The notes beneath the pieces were generated by a model. That model had not been told where the DNA came from and did not search any database. It saw only the letters and a program-made list of their open reading frames with translations. From Janibacter sp. HTCC2649 (GTDB lineage Bacteria; Actinomycetota; Actinomycetes; Actinomycetales; Dermatophilaceae), in contig NZ_CH672413.1 in the NCBI RefSeq assembly GCF_000152705.1, positions 3,813,046-3,877,045 of the forward strand: DNA of 64,000 nt, given 5' to 3'. Within the stretch, counting starts at the first letter, position 1, and every line of letters starts with the position of its first letter. A program made the translations under genes and the position numbers. This document shows, one piece after another, positions 44,077-54,412 of the stretch.

Positions 44077-46287
44077 CTAGTCGATCACTGATATGACGGA
44101 CGAGTAGTCGTCGGTCCATGTCACCTGACGGTCCATCGACAGGGGTTGCCATCCGGTCGCAGAGTCGAGGCCACCGGCAGCCGCAGCGTTGGGAGCGAGG
44201 AGGACCCAGCGGCTTGACTGCTCCTCGCCGGGCGCGGCTCCCTCCCTGATCCACGCGTGCCAACCGAGCTCTTCGGCCGCCGCGGCGGCTACGGGCGCCA
44301 GGTCGAAGACCCGGCTGCTGAGATGCATGGCGATCGCCCCATCTGCGGTCACGTGGCTGGCGTACACCCTCATGGCTTCGCTGGTGAGGAGGTGCACCGG
44401 CACTGAGTCGGAGTTGAAGGCGTCGAGGACAAGCAGGTCGAATCGCTCCTCGGGTTCCTGGGCGACCATGAGCCGCCCGTCGCCCACCACCACGTCTACC
44501 TCGCCCGGGGCGTCATGGAGATAGGTGAAGTACCTCGTGTCCGCGGCGATTTCGGCGATGATGGGGTCGATCTCGTAGAACCGGATGTGTGGCACCTGAG
44601 GGCTGTACGCGGCAATGGCGCCGGCCCCGAGGCCTATAACGCCCATCTGTTGGGGCTTCACGTACGTGAGGATGTCTGAGAATGGGCCGCCCGGCGCGTA
44701 GTAGGTAGTGGGCGTCCGTCGGTCTGCCTCACTCGTGTGCTGGGTGCCGTGAATGGTCGTGCCATGGGCGAACCGGTGAAGGCCCGGCGACTCCAGCACT
44801 CGATAGCTCCCGTAGAAGGTGCGCTCCGTCACCAGTGCTCCCGAGGCTTGAGCCACCGGGACAGCCACGGCTGCGACGAGGAGTGCCACGAACAGGTGGA
44901 CTGGCGTCCTCAGCGTGAGCCATCCCACCGTCGCGAGCGCGAAGGCCGAGAGAATGACCAGTGCAGCCAGGTCGGTCGAGACCAGTCGCAGCGCCGCCAC
45001 GGCCACGGCGACCACGCTGATCGCCAGAACGCCAGCGACTGCCCTCAGGGCGTCGGCCTTCGTCGGACTCCATTTGGAGGCGAGGTTGACGGCGAGCAAT
45101 GGGATGAGGGCGATGGTCAGGAGGTACTCCCACACGCCGTTGAAGGTCAAGGGAGCAACTATCCCGTTGAGGAGACCTCCCAATGCGCCGCCGACCGAGA
45201 TGGTGAGGTAGTAGGTGGTCAACTGCTCGGCGGGCGGGCGCAGGACGGCGAGCCGGACATGAGCCGCGTAGCCCACCAAACCGACCGACACGACGATGGC
45301 GATCACTACGGGTACGACGGACAAGACCAAACCGAAACTCGAGAAAACTCCGGTGGCGATGGCTACAACCACGCCCGCCCAGATCCAACCGACCGGAAGC
45401 AACCTCGACCGCCTTGCGAATGCCGCCACGAAGGAGAGTAGGTAGGCAGCCAGGGGGAGGACCCACAGGAGCGGGATCGGTGCGACATCGGTGGTCAGGT
45501 GCGCGGTGGAGGCGATCATCATGCTGGAGGGCACGAACGCCAAGAACGTCCAAAGCAGAAGGGTCTTTGCGTGGGGTCGTGTCGCAGCCCGCGAGTGCGC
45601 CTCCTGGTGCACGGGGGCAGTGGACTTGCTTGGGCGCATGACCGCGGCACAGGTTGCCATGAAGGCAAGGAACAGCACAAAAGCCCCAGACCAAGCCATG
45701 CGCTGCTGGGACAGGGGCAGGGTGGGCTCGATGAAGAATGGGTAGGCGAGCAGCCCAATGAAGCTACCGAGATTGCTTGCGGCAAAGAGGAAGTAGGGGT
45801 CATCTGCTCGGGGACCTCCTGACCAGGCGTACCAGCGCTGCATCAGGGGCCCGGTCGCCGACAGGACCAGGAACGGGAGCCCAACCATCAGCGTGAGTAC
45901 CCGGAGAAGCCACAGGATGGGCGAACTCGCGCCGGGGGCGGCATCGATGGGAAGGGCGATCGGCAAGGCCACGAGGGGCAGCAGGAGGACCAGGACGTGC
46001 AGACGAGGCTGCCACCGAGCGCCCAGCCAGTGAGTCGTGACGTGTGCGTAGACGTATCCGAGCAGCAAGAGCAGCTGGAAGAAGAGGGAGCTGGTGCTCC
46101 ACACGGTGGCCGATCCACCAAACGAGGGCAACGTCAGTTTGGCGGCCATGGGCTGCACCATGAACAGAAGTGCAGCGCCGAGGAAAACTGTCACGGTGAA
46201 GAGGGCTGCGACTGCTCGTCCGCGACGTGGCACCGGTCCCGGCGTGGCGACACCGTGCAGGCCGGAATCAGCCGTCATCTCTGTCAT
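44077..46287 (-). CDS. Fused membrane transporter-like / spermidine synthase-like protein
   Basis: A 736-residue protein. Residues about 28-490 contain 12 or more hydrophobic segments of the MFS-like part (FLGAALLFMVQPMAAKLTLPSFGGSATVW is a family hallmark). The C-terminal 220 residues are a spermidine-synthase-like Rossmann domain: MGVIGLGAGAIAAYSP, FYEIDP, VVVGDGR and FDLLVLDAFNSDSVPVHLLT. Lack of the canonical D/E set for aminopropyl transfer makes polyamine synthesis doubtful. AGGGG box upstream of the ATG. Substrate unknown. Confidence 0.88.
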   Translation of the reverse strand: MTEMTADSGLHGVATPGPVPRRGRAVAALFTVTVFLGAALLFMVQPMAAKLTLPSFGGSATVWSTSSLFFQLLLLLGYVYAHVTTHWLGARWQPRLHVLVLLLPLVALPIALPIDAAPGASSPILWLLRVLTLMVGLPFLVLSATGPLMQRWYAWSGGPRADDPYFLFAASNLGSFIGLLAYPFFIEPTLPLSQQRMAWSGAFVLFLAFMATCAAVMRPSKSTAPVHQEAHSRAATRPHAKTLLLWTFLAFVPSSMMIASTAHLTTDVAPIPLLWVLPLAAYLLSFVAAFARRSRLLPVGWIWAGVVVAIATGVFSSFGLVLSVVPVVIAIVVSVGLVGYAAHVRLAVLRPPAEQLTTYYLTISVGGALGGLLNGIVAPLTFNGVWEYLLTIALIPLLAVNLASKWSPTKADALRAVAGVLAISVVAVAVAALRLVSTDLAALVILSAFALATVGWLTLRTPVHLFVALLVAAVAVPVAQASGALVTERTFYGSYRVLESPGLHRFAHGTTIHGTQHTSEADRRTPTTYYAPGGPFSDILTYVKPQQMGVIGLGAGAIAAYSPQVPHIRFYEIDPIIAEIAADTRYFTYLHDAPGEVDVVVGDGRLMVAQEPEERFDLLVLDAFNSDSVPVHLLTSEAMRVYASHVTADGAIAMHLSSRVFDLAPVAAAAAEELGWHAWIREGAAPGEEQSSRWVLLAPNAAAAGGLDSATGWQPLSMDRQVTWTDDYSSVISVID

Positions 46288-46407
46288 GGAACCCCTTTCG
46301 GACTGAGGAGCCTATTGATCCTTTTGGTGGCTCTGGGGCAGAACCGGTGGAATGTTCGTGGTTTCCGGCTGAGGCGCTACGAGGTCGCGGCCGCAGAGTG
46401 ACGCATG

Positions 46408-47877
46408 TCAGGCGGGAACCCACAGGCTGAGCCCGGCTGTTGTGCTGACCTTCATCCACGCGTTGCCGCCCGCTCCATCAGCGGTGACTGAAGGAGCCGA
46501 CGGTGACACCAAGGCACAGGTTGCCCCTTCAGGCACGACAACCCCATCGGTCGCGAGCAGGCGTCTCCGAGCTTCCGCGTAGGCAGCGGACCCGTAAACC
46601 TCGGTGCGCATGTCGACCCACACCTTCACATCGGGACGGAGCAGGAGAACGGCGCCTGCGGTGTCAGGGTCGGCGAAGAGCCGACAACCTCGGGGGAGTG
46701 ACCTGGCGATCTCCTCCTCCTGTGGCTGCCCGGGGTCGATGGCCTGGACGAGGGCGAGTGGCATGAGCACGACCAGGGCGCCCACCATGATCGGCCGCCA
46801 GTAGTCGGCTGTGAGGCGAGTGCGCACGAAGGGGCTGCGGCGGGGACTGGCACGCCACCGGATAGTCGCCGCTGAGAGCCGGGCAGCAAGCACTGGGAGG
46901 AGGGTGAGAGCGGCAACTCCCAGGAATCGGATCGCGACCATGCCGGCGCTGGCTGCGGCAAGGCTGATACCGACGAGGATGACTTCCAGCGCCCAGCAAC
47001 CGCGCTCGAGGGAGCCTGGAGCGCCGCTGCGGTGTCGAAAGAGCCACTGGGCGGTGACGGCGCCGAGTGCCAGAACGATCAGGGCGATTGGGAGCCAGCG
47101 GAGACGAAGGCCGGCCGTGAAGGGGGACAGCCACTCGACAATCTGGCCGTCCGATGCGGAACTCACGTCGAGCAGCAGCTGCCAGACAGACAATCCGTAG
47201 GGGCCGAGGGTGCTGCCCGCAGCCAGAGCCATGCCGGCCGCTGCGGCGAGGCCGACCCGCCATCGGTCGACGCCGGACAAGAGTGCGAGGAGGGGCAATG
47301 CGGCGGCCACACCAAGCGAGGTCACCGACCAAGACACGTGGAGCCACGCACCGAACCAGCCGAGGGCTGCGGCCACCAGGGCGGCGCCGACTACTGTCCA
47401 CCAGGCCCGGGGAAGCGTCCGGGTGACGAGGGTGTGGCCTAGGGCCAGAGAGACAAGGAGCAGTGCCTGCACCACGATGGTCGCCCGGGGCGAGACCATG
47501 GGCAAAGCGAGGATGGCAGTGAAGACCGTTGCGGCCAGGGTGGGCAGTGGGCGGGCACCGAGTCGTCGGGCGACGACAACGGCGACGCCGAAGTAGGCGA
47601 GCATGCCCGCGGCGCCGACCAGGGCGATCCCTGCGACGCCGAGCCCCTGATGACCGAGGCCGAGTGCGCTGTTCCAGAGCGGGGACGTCGGACGGAAGAG
47701 TCCTCCAGGCTGCGCCCAGCTCCACGAGTCGGGCCTGGACATCGGCGTCCCAGCGGACCGCTCGATCCCGTCCCTTGCCTGCCAGTAGGGGTCACGTTCG
47801 GTCATCCGTGCGGCTCGGAGGACGACAAGGGCGAGGATCCAGCCGCCGAGAAGGTTCCAGTCCCAGCGTCCTCTCAC
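46408..47877 (-). CDS. Polytopic membrane protein, GT-C-like
   Basis: A 489-residue protein with about ten hydrophobic segments and a C-terminal soluble domain (about 380-489, PRGCRLFADPDTAGAVLLLRPDVKVWVDMRTEVYG). An early loop, RDPYWQARDGIERSAG...RPDSWSW, resembles the acidic first loop of GT-C sugar transferases. GTG start overlaps the ICMT stop by 4 bp (GTGA), so the genes are coupled. Substrate unknown. Confidence 0.65.
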   Translation of the reverse strand: MRGRWDWNLLGGWILALVVLRAARMTERDPYWQARDGIERSAGTPMSRPDSWSWAQPGGLFRPTSPLWNSALGLGHQGLGVAGIALVGAAGMLAYFGVAVVVARRLGARPLPTLAATVFTAILALPMVSPRATIVVQALLLVSLALGHTLVTRTLPRAWWTVVGAALVAAALGWFGAWLHVSWSVTSLGVAAALPLLALLSGVDRWRVGLAAAAGMALAAGSTLGPYGLSVWQLLLDVSSASDGQIVEWLSPFTAGLRLRWLPIALIVLALGAVTAQWLFRHRSGAPGSLERGCWALEVILVGISLAAASAGMVAIRFLGVAALTLLPVLAARLSAATIRWRASPRRSPFVRTRLTADYWRPIMVGALVVLMPLALVQAIDPGQPQEEEIARSLPRGCRLFADPDTAGAVLLLRPDVKVWVDMRTEVYGSAAYAEARRRLLATDGVVVPEGATCALVSPSAPSVTADGAGGNAWMKVSTTAGLSLWVPA

Positions 47878-48497
47878 GAGAATCCGCGGGTGCGGGCTGC
47901 GTAGGCCGAGTAGCCCTCGACCTGCTCGTGGAGGAGTGCTTCCTCCCATCGCGCACGGAGGACCTGCAGGACGGCGAGCACGAGCACGACAGCCCACCCC
48001 CACCCGCCACCGTTCACGATGGCCAGACCAATTGCGCTGATGTACTCGAACACGTACAACGGGTGACGGAAGAACCGGTACGGACCGCTGGAAGCAAGCT
48101 GACGTGACTGAGGCACCACGCTGATGTTCGTTCGCAGGTGCAGCAGCGCCCAGACCGACAGTGTGATGCCGACGGCCACGAATGCCGAACCGACCGCAAC
48201 GACAGCCTGCCCGGCGCCGCCCGGTGCGACCAGGGGGATCACGAACCCAGAGAACGTGGCAATTCCCGCCACGACCCCTCGTCCGAGGTGCCCGTCTGTG
48301 CGCGTCGGGGCAGCTCGCCGGAGGTACATCACGGTGAGGACGGTGTAGAACGCGAGCGCTGCGACCGTGCTCACGACCTGCAGTGGCGTGTGCCCCTTAT
48401 CCGGGTCGAGCAGGCTCATCGTGTTGAGAATGACCAGGGCCACGCAGAACGGTACGAACACTAGGCGTCCCAGGTCGATCTGACGAAGACCGTGCAT
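47874..48497 (-). CDS. Isoprenylcysteine carboxylmethyltransferase-like membrane methyltransferase
   Basis: A 207-residue membrane protein with about five hydrophobic segments. The C-terminal signature SSGPYRFFRHPLYVFEYISAIG and RWEEALLHEQVEGYSAYAARTRGF are characteristic of ICMT/PEMT-type enzymes, where the HP and E residues bind SAM. Bacterial members methylate small lipids or unknown substrates. First gene of a two-gene unit. Confidence 0.82.
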   Translation of the reverse strand: MHGLRQIDLGRLVFVPFCVALVILNTMSLLDPDKGHTPLQVVSTVAALAFYTVLTVMYLRRAAPTRTDGHLGRGVVAGIATFSGFVIPLVAPGGAGQAVVAVGSAFVAVGITLSVWALLHLRTNISVVPQSRQLASSGPYRFFRHPLYVFEYISAIGLAIVNGGGWGWAVVLVLAVLQVLRARWEEALLHEQVEGYSAYAARTRGFS

Positions 48498-48874
48498 GCC
48501 GTGAAGTATGTCGTCCCCAATGTAGGTGGGAGGGCTGCTTGGCAAAAATGGACTACATGGCGTAACTATCTGGGCGGGATGCAGCAGATTCTGCCGCCCC
48601 TGATGACTATAGACATCAGGGCCATAAAGGTGTAAAGGGCCAAGTCTAACGACGCCGCTGATCGTGCTCAGCGAAGCGATTCTGGACCGTTTTTACCACA
48701 GACGCACGCGGTATGTCTGGTTTTGTAAGAGCCATATTAGTCATCTCTTCTAGCCATAATGACTAACTATCTTTGACTAGTTCGGGCCATGTCCGAAATC
48801 TTCATTTGCGGAGGAAGATCATCGCCGGGTCGACGTCGTCGGCCGTACTACCGTCCACCCACAAGGGGAATGCA
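48498..48874. promoter_or_regulatory. A+T-rich regulatory region before the Tad pilus operon
   Basis: These 377 bp contain no convincing gene and are visibly richer in A+T than the rest of the window. They hold a perfect inverted repeat CCCTGATG / CATCAGGG (48598-48621, 8-nt spacer), a second pair AGTCAT / ATGACT around 48740-48765, and the direct repeat TAACTATCT (near 48567 and 48764). A GGAGGAAGA at about 48811 has no gene behind it. These are likely operators or promoters of the flp genes. Confidence 0.5.
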
Positions 48875-49039
48875 ATGTCGAAGACTCTCATCAAGTTCCA
48901 CCAGCGCCTCAACGAGAAGGGCGCCACGATGGTGGAGTACGGCCTGATGGTCGCTCTCGTCGCCGTCGTCGTCGGGGTTGCGGCGGCCCTCCTCGGCAAG
49001 AACATCTCGACGATGTTCGCCGGCCTGACGTTCCCCTGA
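48875..49039 (+). CDS. flp: Flp-type pilin 1
   Basis: A 54-residue prepilin: basic leader ending in KG, then ATMVEYGLMVALVAVVVGVA with the Glu+5 and Tyr+6 of Flp pilins. Cleavage by a TadV-like peptidase after Gly would leave a hydrophobic mature pilin. AAGGGG box upstream. It is followed by a near-identical paralogue. The major subunit of the Tad pilus. Confidence 0.95.
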   Translation: MSKTLIKFHQRLNEKGATMVEYGLMVALVAVVVGVAAALLGKNISTMFAGLTFP

Positions 49040-49077
49040 CCCGCCCCCTGCCAAGCAGCTCGAAGAACGGACGCCTC

Positions 49078-49248
49078 ATGTCTGAGCAGATCATGCGACT
49101 GCGGAAGCGGATTGCCTCCGAGGTTGGCGCGACGATGGTCGAGTACGGCCTGATGGTCGCCCTCGTCGCCGTCGTGGTGGGCGTCGCGGCGGCCCTCCTC
49201 GGCAAGAACATCTCGACGATGTTCGACTCCATCGCCACGTCCATCTGA
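49078..49248 (+). CDS. flp: Flp-type pilin 2
   Basis: A 56-residue second Flp pilin, 38 bp after the first. From the processing site through KNISTMF the 33 residues are identical to pilin 1 although the DNA differs at several synonymous positions; only the leader and C-terminal tail differ (DSIATSI against AGLTFP). It is probably a co-assembled or alternative subunit. No strong Shine-Dalgarno, so it may be translated by coupling. Confidence 0.93.
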   Translation: MSEQIMRLRKRIASEVGATMVEYGLMVALVAVVVGVAAALLGKNISTMFDSIATSI

Positions 49249-49360
49249 CCGGTCAGCGCTGCGGGTCGGCGGCCCGTCGGGCTGCCGACCTCGCGGTGTC
49301 ACAGGCAGGTGAGACCTGCACGTTTCGTCGTTTTCAATGTCGTCAAAGGGGGTTCGGCTC

Positions 49361-49780
49361 ATGCGTGGTCGCCGCGAGCGTGGCGCAGCGATGGTCGAGT
49401 TTGCCCTCCTGCTGCCCCTCCTCCTCCTTGTGCTCTTTGGCCTCATCGACATGGGCCGCATGTTCCTCGTCCAGTCCATGGTCACGAACGGGGCTCGTGA
49501 GGGCGCCCGGATGGCAGCGCTCGGCTACACCGACAGCGAGATCGCTGCTCGTGCCAACGCTTCGATGCCAGGACTCGACGGCGTGTCCTCTGGGACCCAC
49601 ACCATCACGTCCACGGCGGTATGCCCCGCAGCTCTCACCGCGACCTCGCAGAGGAGCGTGACGGTCACGGTCAGCGGCTTCCACTGGGTAGCTCTGGGCG
49701 CCATCAGCGGATTGTTTCCGGGCGGCGGCATCACGGCTCCCACCCCGAGGGCAACGTCGTCGATGAGGTGCATGGGATGA
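49361..49780 (+). CDS. tadE: TadE-like pseudopilin
   Basis: A 139-residue protein with prepilin-like start RRERGAAMVEFALLLPLLLLVLFGLIDMGRM, the TadE signature (Glu after the cleavage site), followed by TNGAREGARMAALG and a small beta-domain. ATG at 49361 has AAGGGGG upstream; an ATG at 49337 is possible. It overlaps the next gene by ATGA. Minor pilus component. Confidence 0.9.
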   Translation: MRGRRERGAAMVEFALLLPLLLLVLFGLIDMGRMFLVQSMVTNGAREGARMAALGYTDSEIAARANASMPGLDGVSSGTHTITSTAVCPAALTATSQRSVTVTVSGFHWVALGAISGLFPGGGITAPTPRATSSMRCMG

Positions 49781-51024
49781 CCACGAACAAAGCTCAGAGT
49801 TTCCGACGACGCGAGGAGCGGGGCGCGGTCGGCGTTCTCGTCGCAGTCCTCTTTGGTGCCTTCGTTGTGACCGGCCTGTTGGCCTGGTCGGTCGACGCTG
49901 GCCAGATCATCCTTGAGCGACGGCAGACCCAGTCTGCGGCCGACGCAGCGGCATTGGCTCTGGCGCAGAGCTGCGCCAAGAGCAACTGCAACATCGATGC
50001 GGACGGACTTCCGGCACTGGCCAGCGCCAACACCATCAACAATGGCGCGCGCACGCACCCGATCGAGCGTCAGTGCAAGTCCAACGGGTCGATCGTTGGC
50101 ACCTTGCCTGTGTGTACCTCTTCCCCGAGCGTCGGCGCCCTGCGGGAGTGCCCACCCGTGCCGAGCGGATTGACAGCCCTGCCGTACGTCGAGGTCCGTG
50201 TCCGGGCGAACGAGGGTGGCCAACCCCTCATCCCCAACCCGTTCACCAAGGCCAATGACACCGGTCCCGACACGAGCAACGTGATTTCGTGTGCTCGTGC
50301 CGCGTGGGGGAAGCCCTCCGCCGCGGCGTTCACGTCCCCCATCACCATCTCCACCTGTGAATGGGACAAGTTCTCCAGCGGAGGGACGTCCTACTACCCG
50401 CCCCCCACTGGGGCCTGGCCCGGGTACGGCGGGGCGGGGCAGTCCCCCTTCCCGCTGGCGGCCACCACTCCGAATACGCCGGGTCGTGAGCTCATGATCA
50501 CGCTCCACGACCCAGGCGACGGTGAATGCCCGGCGACGCCCAGCGGTGGCGACGCTCCCGGCGGTTTTGGCTATCTGAACACGACAGGTACCTGTAGCAC
50601 GACGGCAACTTCCACCAACGGCGTGGACTACTGGGCAGGGATCGACACAGGGGCTTCCCTTCCGAACGCATGCAAGGTCCCCATGGCCAACATCCATGAC
50701 AACGGACCGACGATCGATCTGCCCGTGTTCGACTGCATCGTCAACAACGGGTCAGGCGCCGTGACCCCTGCCATGGATTGCAATTCAGGCAACGGTGCCA
50801 ACGCCAAATATCACTTGGCCGGCGTGGCTCGATTCTTCTTGAGCGGTTATTCGCTCCCTGGCGGCACCAAGAACAGTTGGGTCACCGGGAACCCCCCCTG
50901 CAGCGGCTCCGTGAAATGCATCTCTGGATGGTTCGTCAGCGGTGTGCTCGCCAACCCCACCGGCGGCGTCGTTCCGCCGGGGGGCCTGAACTACGGGCTC
51001 TCCGTCATTGTTTCGGCCGGCTGA
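49777..51024 (+). CDS. TadG-like secreted protein (Flp-pilus-assembly TadE/G-like)
   Basis: A 415-residue protein: N-terminal RREERGAVGVLVAVLFGAFVVTGLLAWSVDAG membrane anchor, then the helical QTQSAADAAALALAQ typical of TadG/TadE-G-like (pilus assembly) proteins. A long Ser/Gly/Pro-rich extracellular domain with about ten cysteines follows, so disulfides are likely. It probably sits at the cell surface as a pilus-associated minor protein. Translationally coupled to TadE. Confidence 0.87.
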   Translation: MTTNKAQSFRRREERGAVGVLVAVLFGAFVVTGLLAWSVDAGQIILERRQTQSAADAAALALAQSCAKSNCNIDADGLPALASANTINNGARTHPIERQCKSNGSIVGTLPVCTSSPSVGALRECPPVPSGLTALPYVEVRVRANEGGQPLIPNPFTKANDTGPDTSNVISCARAAWGKPSAAAFTSPITISTCEWDKFSSGGTSYYPPPTGAWPGYGGAGQSPFPLAATTPNTPGRELMITLHDPGDGECPATPSGGDAPGGFGYLNTTGTCSTTATSTNGVDYWAGIDTGASLPNACKVPMANIHDNGPTIDLPVFDCIVNNGSGAVTPAMDCNSGNGANAKYHLAGVARFFLSGYSLPGGTKNSWVTGNPPCSGSVKCISGWFVSGVLANPTGGVVPPGGLNYGLSVIVSAG

Positions 51025-51060
51025 TGCCGGTCCGGTCCACCAAGAAAGGCATCTGACTCC

Positions 51061-51888
51061 ATGGGTCGTCGTGTTATTGCCCTTGCCGCTGCCGTCGTGC
51101 TCGCCCTGGCCGGCGCGGTTCTCGTGCTGCTGTACGCCCAGGGGGCCGACAAGCGCGCGCTCGAGGGTCAGCAGCCCCAGACGGTCTACGTGTCGGAGAA
51201 GGTTGTCCCCGCCGGCACGACGCTCAAGGACGCAGAGCGCAGCGGTCTCATCACACGCACTCAAGTGGCCAGCAAGGCCAAGCCCGCGGGAGCGCTCGCC
51301 GGAATCACGTCCGACAACAGCTCGTTCGTCGCGCGCGCGGACTTGCCGCCCGGCCAGGTTGTGCTCAGTGCGGCCTTCGGCTCGGAACGGTTGGGGCAGA
51401 AGGCCATCGGAGTGAAATCGGGCATGGTCGCGGTCTCGGTGAGCCTCGAGGACCCAAACCGGGTGGGGGCGTTCGTGACCGCCGGAAGCACGATCACGAT
51501 CTACGACACCTATGAACTCAAGAAGCTCGGCACCGACGAGGCGACGGCCCAGTACAACGATTTGAGCGTCAAGGGAACGAGCGTCCTGCTCACCAAGGTC
51601 TCGGTCATCGGCATTGGTACGACCAGCCTGTCGGCTCCTGTGGCGACCGAGCAGGCCGAAAAGGACAAGGGGGCCGCGCCCACGACCTCGACCCCGGTGC
51701 AGAGTTACCTCGTCACCGTCGAGCTGACACCCGCGGACTCGGTCAAACTCGTACACGCGATCCAGCACGGAGCGAATCCGCAGAACAACCCGGCCAAGCA
51801 CATCTACTTCGCGCTCGAGGGTCCGGACACAACGGTGCCTCCGAACCTGTCGACCGACGACTTCGGCTATCACGGGATCGTGAAATGA
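51061..51888 (+). CDS. cpaB: CpaB/RcpC-type pilus assembly protein (SAF domain)
   Basis: A 275-residue protein with one N-terminal membrane helix (ALAAAVVLALAGAVLVLLYAQG) and a SAF/RcpC domain: VYVSEKVVPAGTTLKDAE, ADLPPGQVVLSAAFG, GMVAVSVSLEDPNRVGAFVTAGSTITIYDTY. In diderms it works with the secretin; in monoderms it likely contacts peptidoglycan around the pilus. It overlaps tadZ by 4 bp. Confidence 0.9.
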   Translation: MGRRVIALAAAVVLALAGAVLVLLYAQGADKRALEGQQPQTVYVSEKVVPAGTTLKDAERSGLITRTQVASKAKPAGALAGITSDNSSFVARADLPPGQVVLSAAFGSERLGQKAIGVKSGMVAVSVSLEDPNRVGAFVTAGSTITIYDTYELKKLGTDEATAQYNDLSVKGTSVLLTKVSVIGIGTTSLSAPVATEQAEKDKGAAPTTSTPVQSYLVTVELTPADSVKLVHAIQHGANPQNNPAKHIYFALEGPDTTVPPNLSTDDFGYHGIVK

Positions 51889-53047
51889 CGATTTTGTGGG
51901 ACAACGAGCCGGGGGCTCAGGACCGTTACCACTTCGCCCTTGGGGAGGTGCTCCTCCTCGGCTCGGCGCCACTGGTCCACCGGGCGCTCGATGACGACCC
52001 GCACGCGGACCTCGTCGTCATCGGCGCGCAGGTGAACATCGACGAGGCGTCGTTGCTCGTGGAGTCCGTGCGTGCCGAACGCCCCGCGGTGGGCTTCATC
52101 CTGCTGCGCCACCGGCTCGACGTCACGACGATGGGGCAGGCCCTGCGTAGTGGGTTCCGCGAGGTCATCGCCTCTGACGACGCCCCGGCGCTCTCGGACG
52201 CGGTCCGACGCAGCCGAGACCTCACAGCCAAACTCGCCGGCCACCACGGGGGGACCGCCGTCCCTCAGGGGCGGATCGTCACCGTTTTCTCGGCCAAGGG
52301 CGGTGTCGGCAAGACCACGATGTCGACCAACTTGGCGACCCACTTGGCCCTCTGCGGCCTGCGGACCCTCTTGGTCGACCTCGACCTCTCGTTCGGTGAC
52401 GTCGCGATCAGCATGCAGCTGATCCCGACGAGCTCGGTGCACGACGCCGTCGCGATGCACGGCCACCTGGACGCCGAGGGTCTGGCTCAACTGGTGACGC
52501 ACCACCAGGCGAGCGGTCTCGACGTCGTCGCCGCACCCACCGACCCCTCGCTCGCGGACCGGATCAGCGCACCGGTCGTCACCGAGCTTCTCAGGGTGGC
52601 AGCAGGGGCTTACGACTACGTCATCGTCGACACACCTCCGTCGTTCACGGAGCACGTGCTCGCGGCCTGCGACGTGAGCAGCCTGCTCGTCCTCATCGCC
52701 ACCCTCGACATCCCAGCAGTCAAGAACCTCAAGCTCGCCCTAGAGACTCTCGACGCCCTCGGCAGCCCTCGCGACTCCCGCGTCATCGTCCTCAACCGCG
52801 CGGACGTCAAGGTTGGGCTGCGACCCGAGGACGTCGTCCAGGCGATCGGAGCACCCATCGCCGTGAGCGTGCCGGCCAGCACGTCGGTCCCGGCCTCCGT
52901 GAACCGTGGAGTCCCGCTCGTCCTCGAGTCCCCACGCGACCCCGTGAGTGTCGCCCTTCGTGAGATCGCCGACACCCACATCCGTGGCCGCTTCGGTGGC
53001 CCGGTCGAAGAACCCCACCGCCGCAGCCTCTTCAGCAGGAGAAGTCG

Positions 53048-53051
<4 letters not shown>
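51885..53051 (+). CDS. tadZ: TadZ/CpaE-type MinD-like ATPase
   Basis: A 388-residue protein. The N-terminal 120 residues form an atypical receiver-like domain (LVVIGAQVNIDEASL, GFREVIASDD). Residues about 128-360 are a MinD/ParA-type ATPase with deviant Walker A FSAKGGVGKTTMS and DYVIVDTPPSF. TadZ marks the pole or site of Tad assembly. It overlaps tadA by 4 bp. Confidence 0.93.

Positions 53052-54408
<1,357 letters not shown>

Positions 54409-54412
<4 letters not shown>

Noticed and set aside
43877-44263. Minus-strand frame of 128 codons in the DUF2510-synthase gap
   Set aside because: It overlaps the fused synthase gene's end and the decayed DUF2510 copy and shows no recognisable motif.
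48498-48874. Cyclic di-GMP (GEMM) riboswitch before the pilus genes
   Set aside because: The conserved GEMM core segments are not seen; only simple inverted and direct repeats are present.
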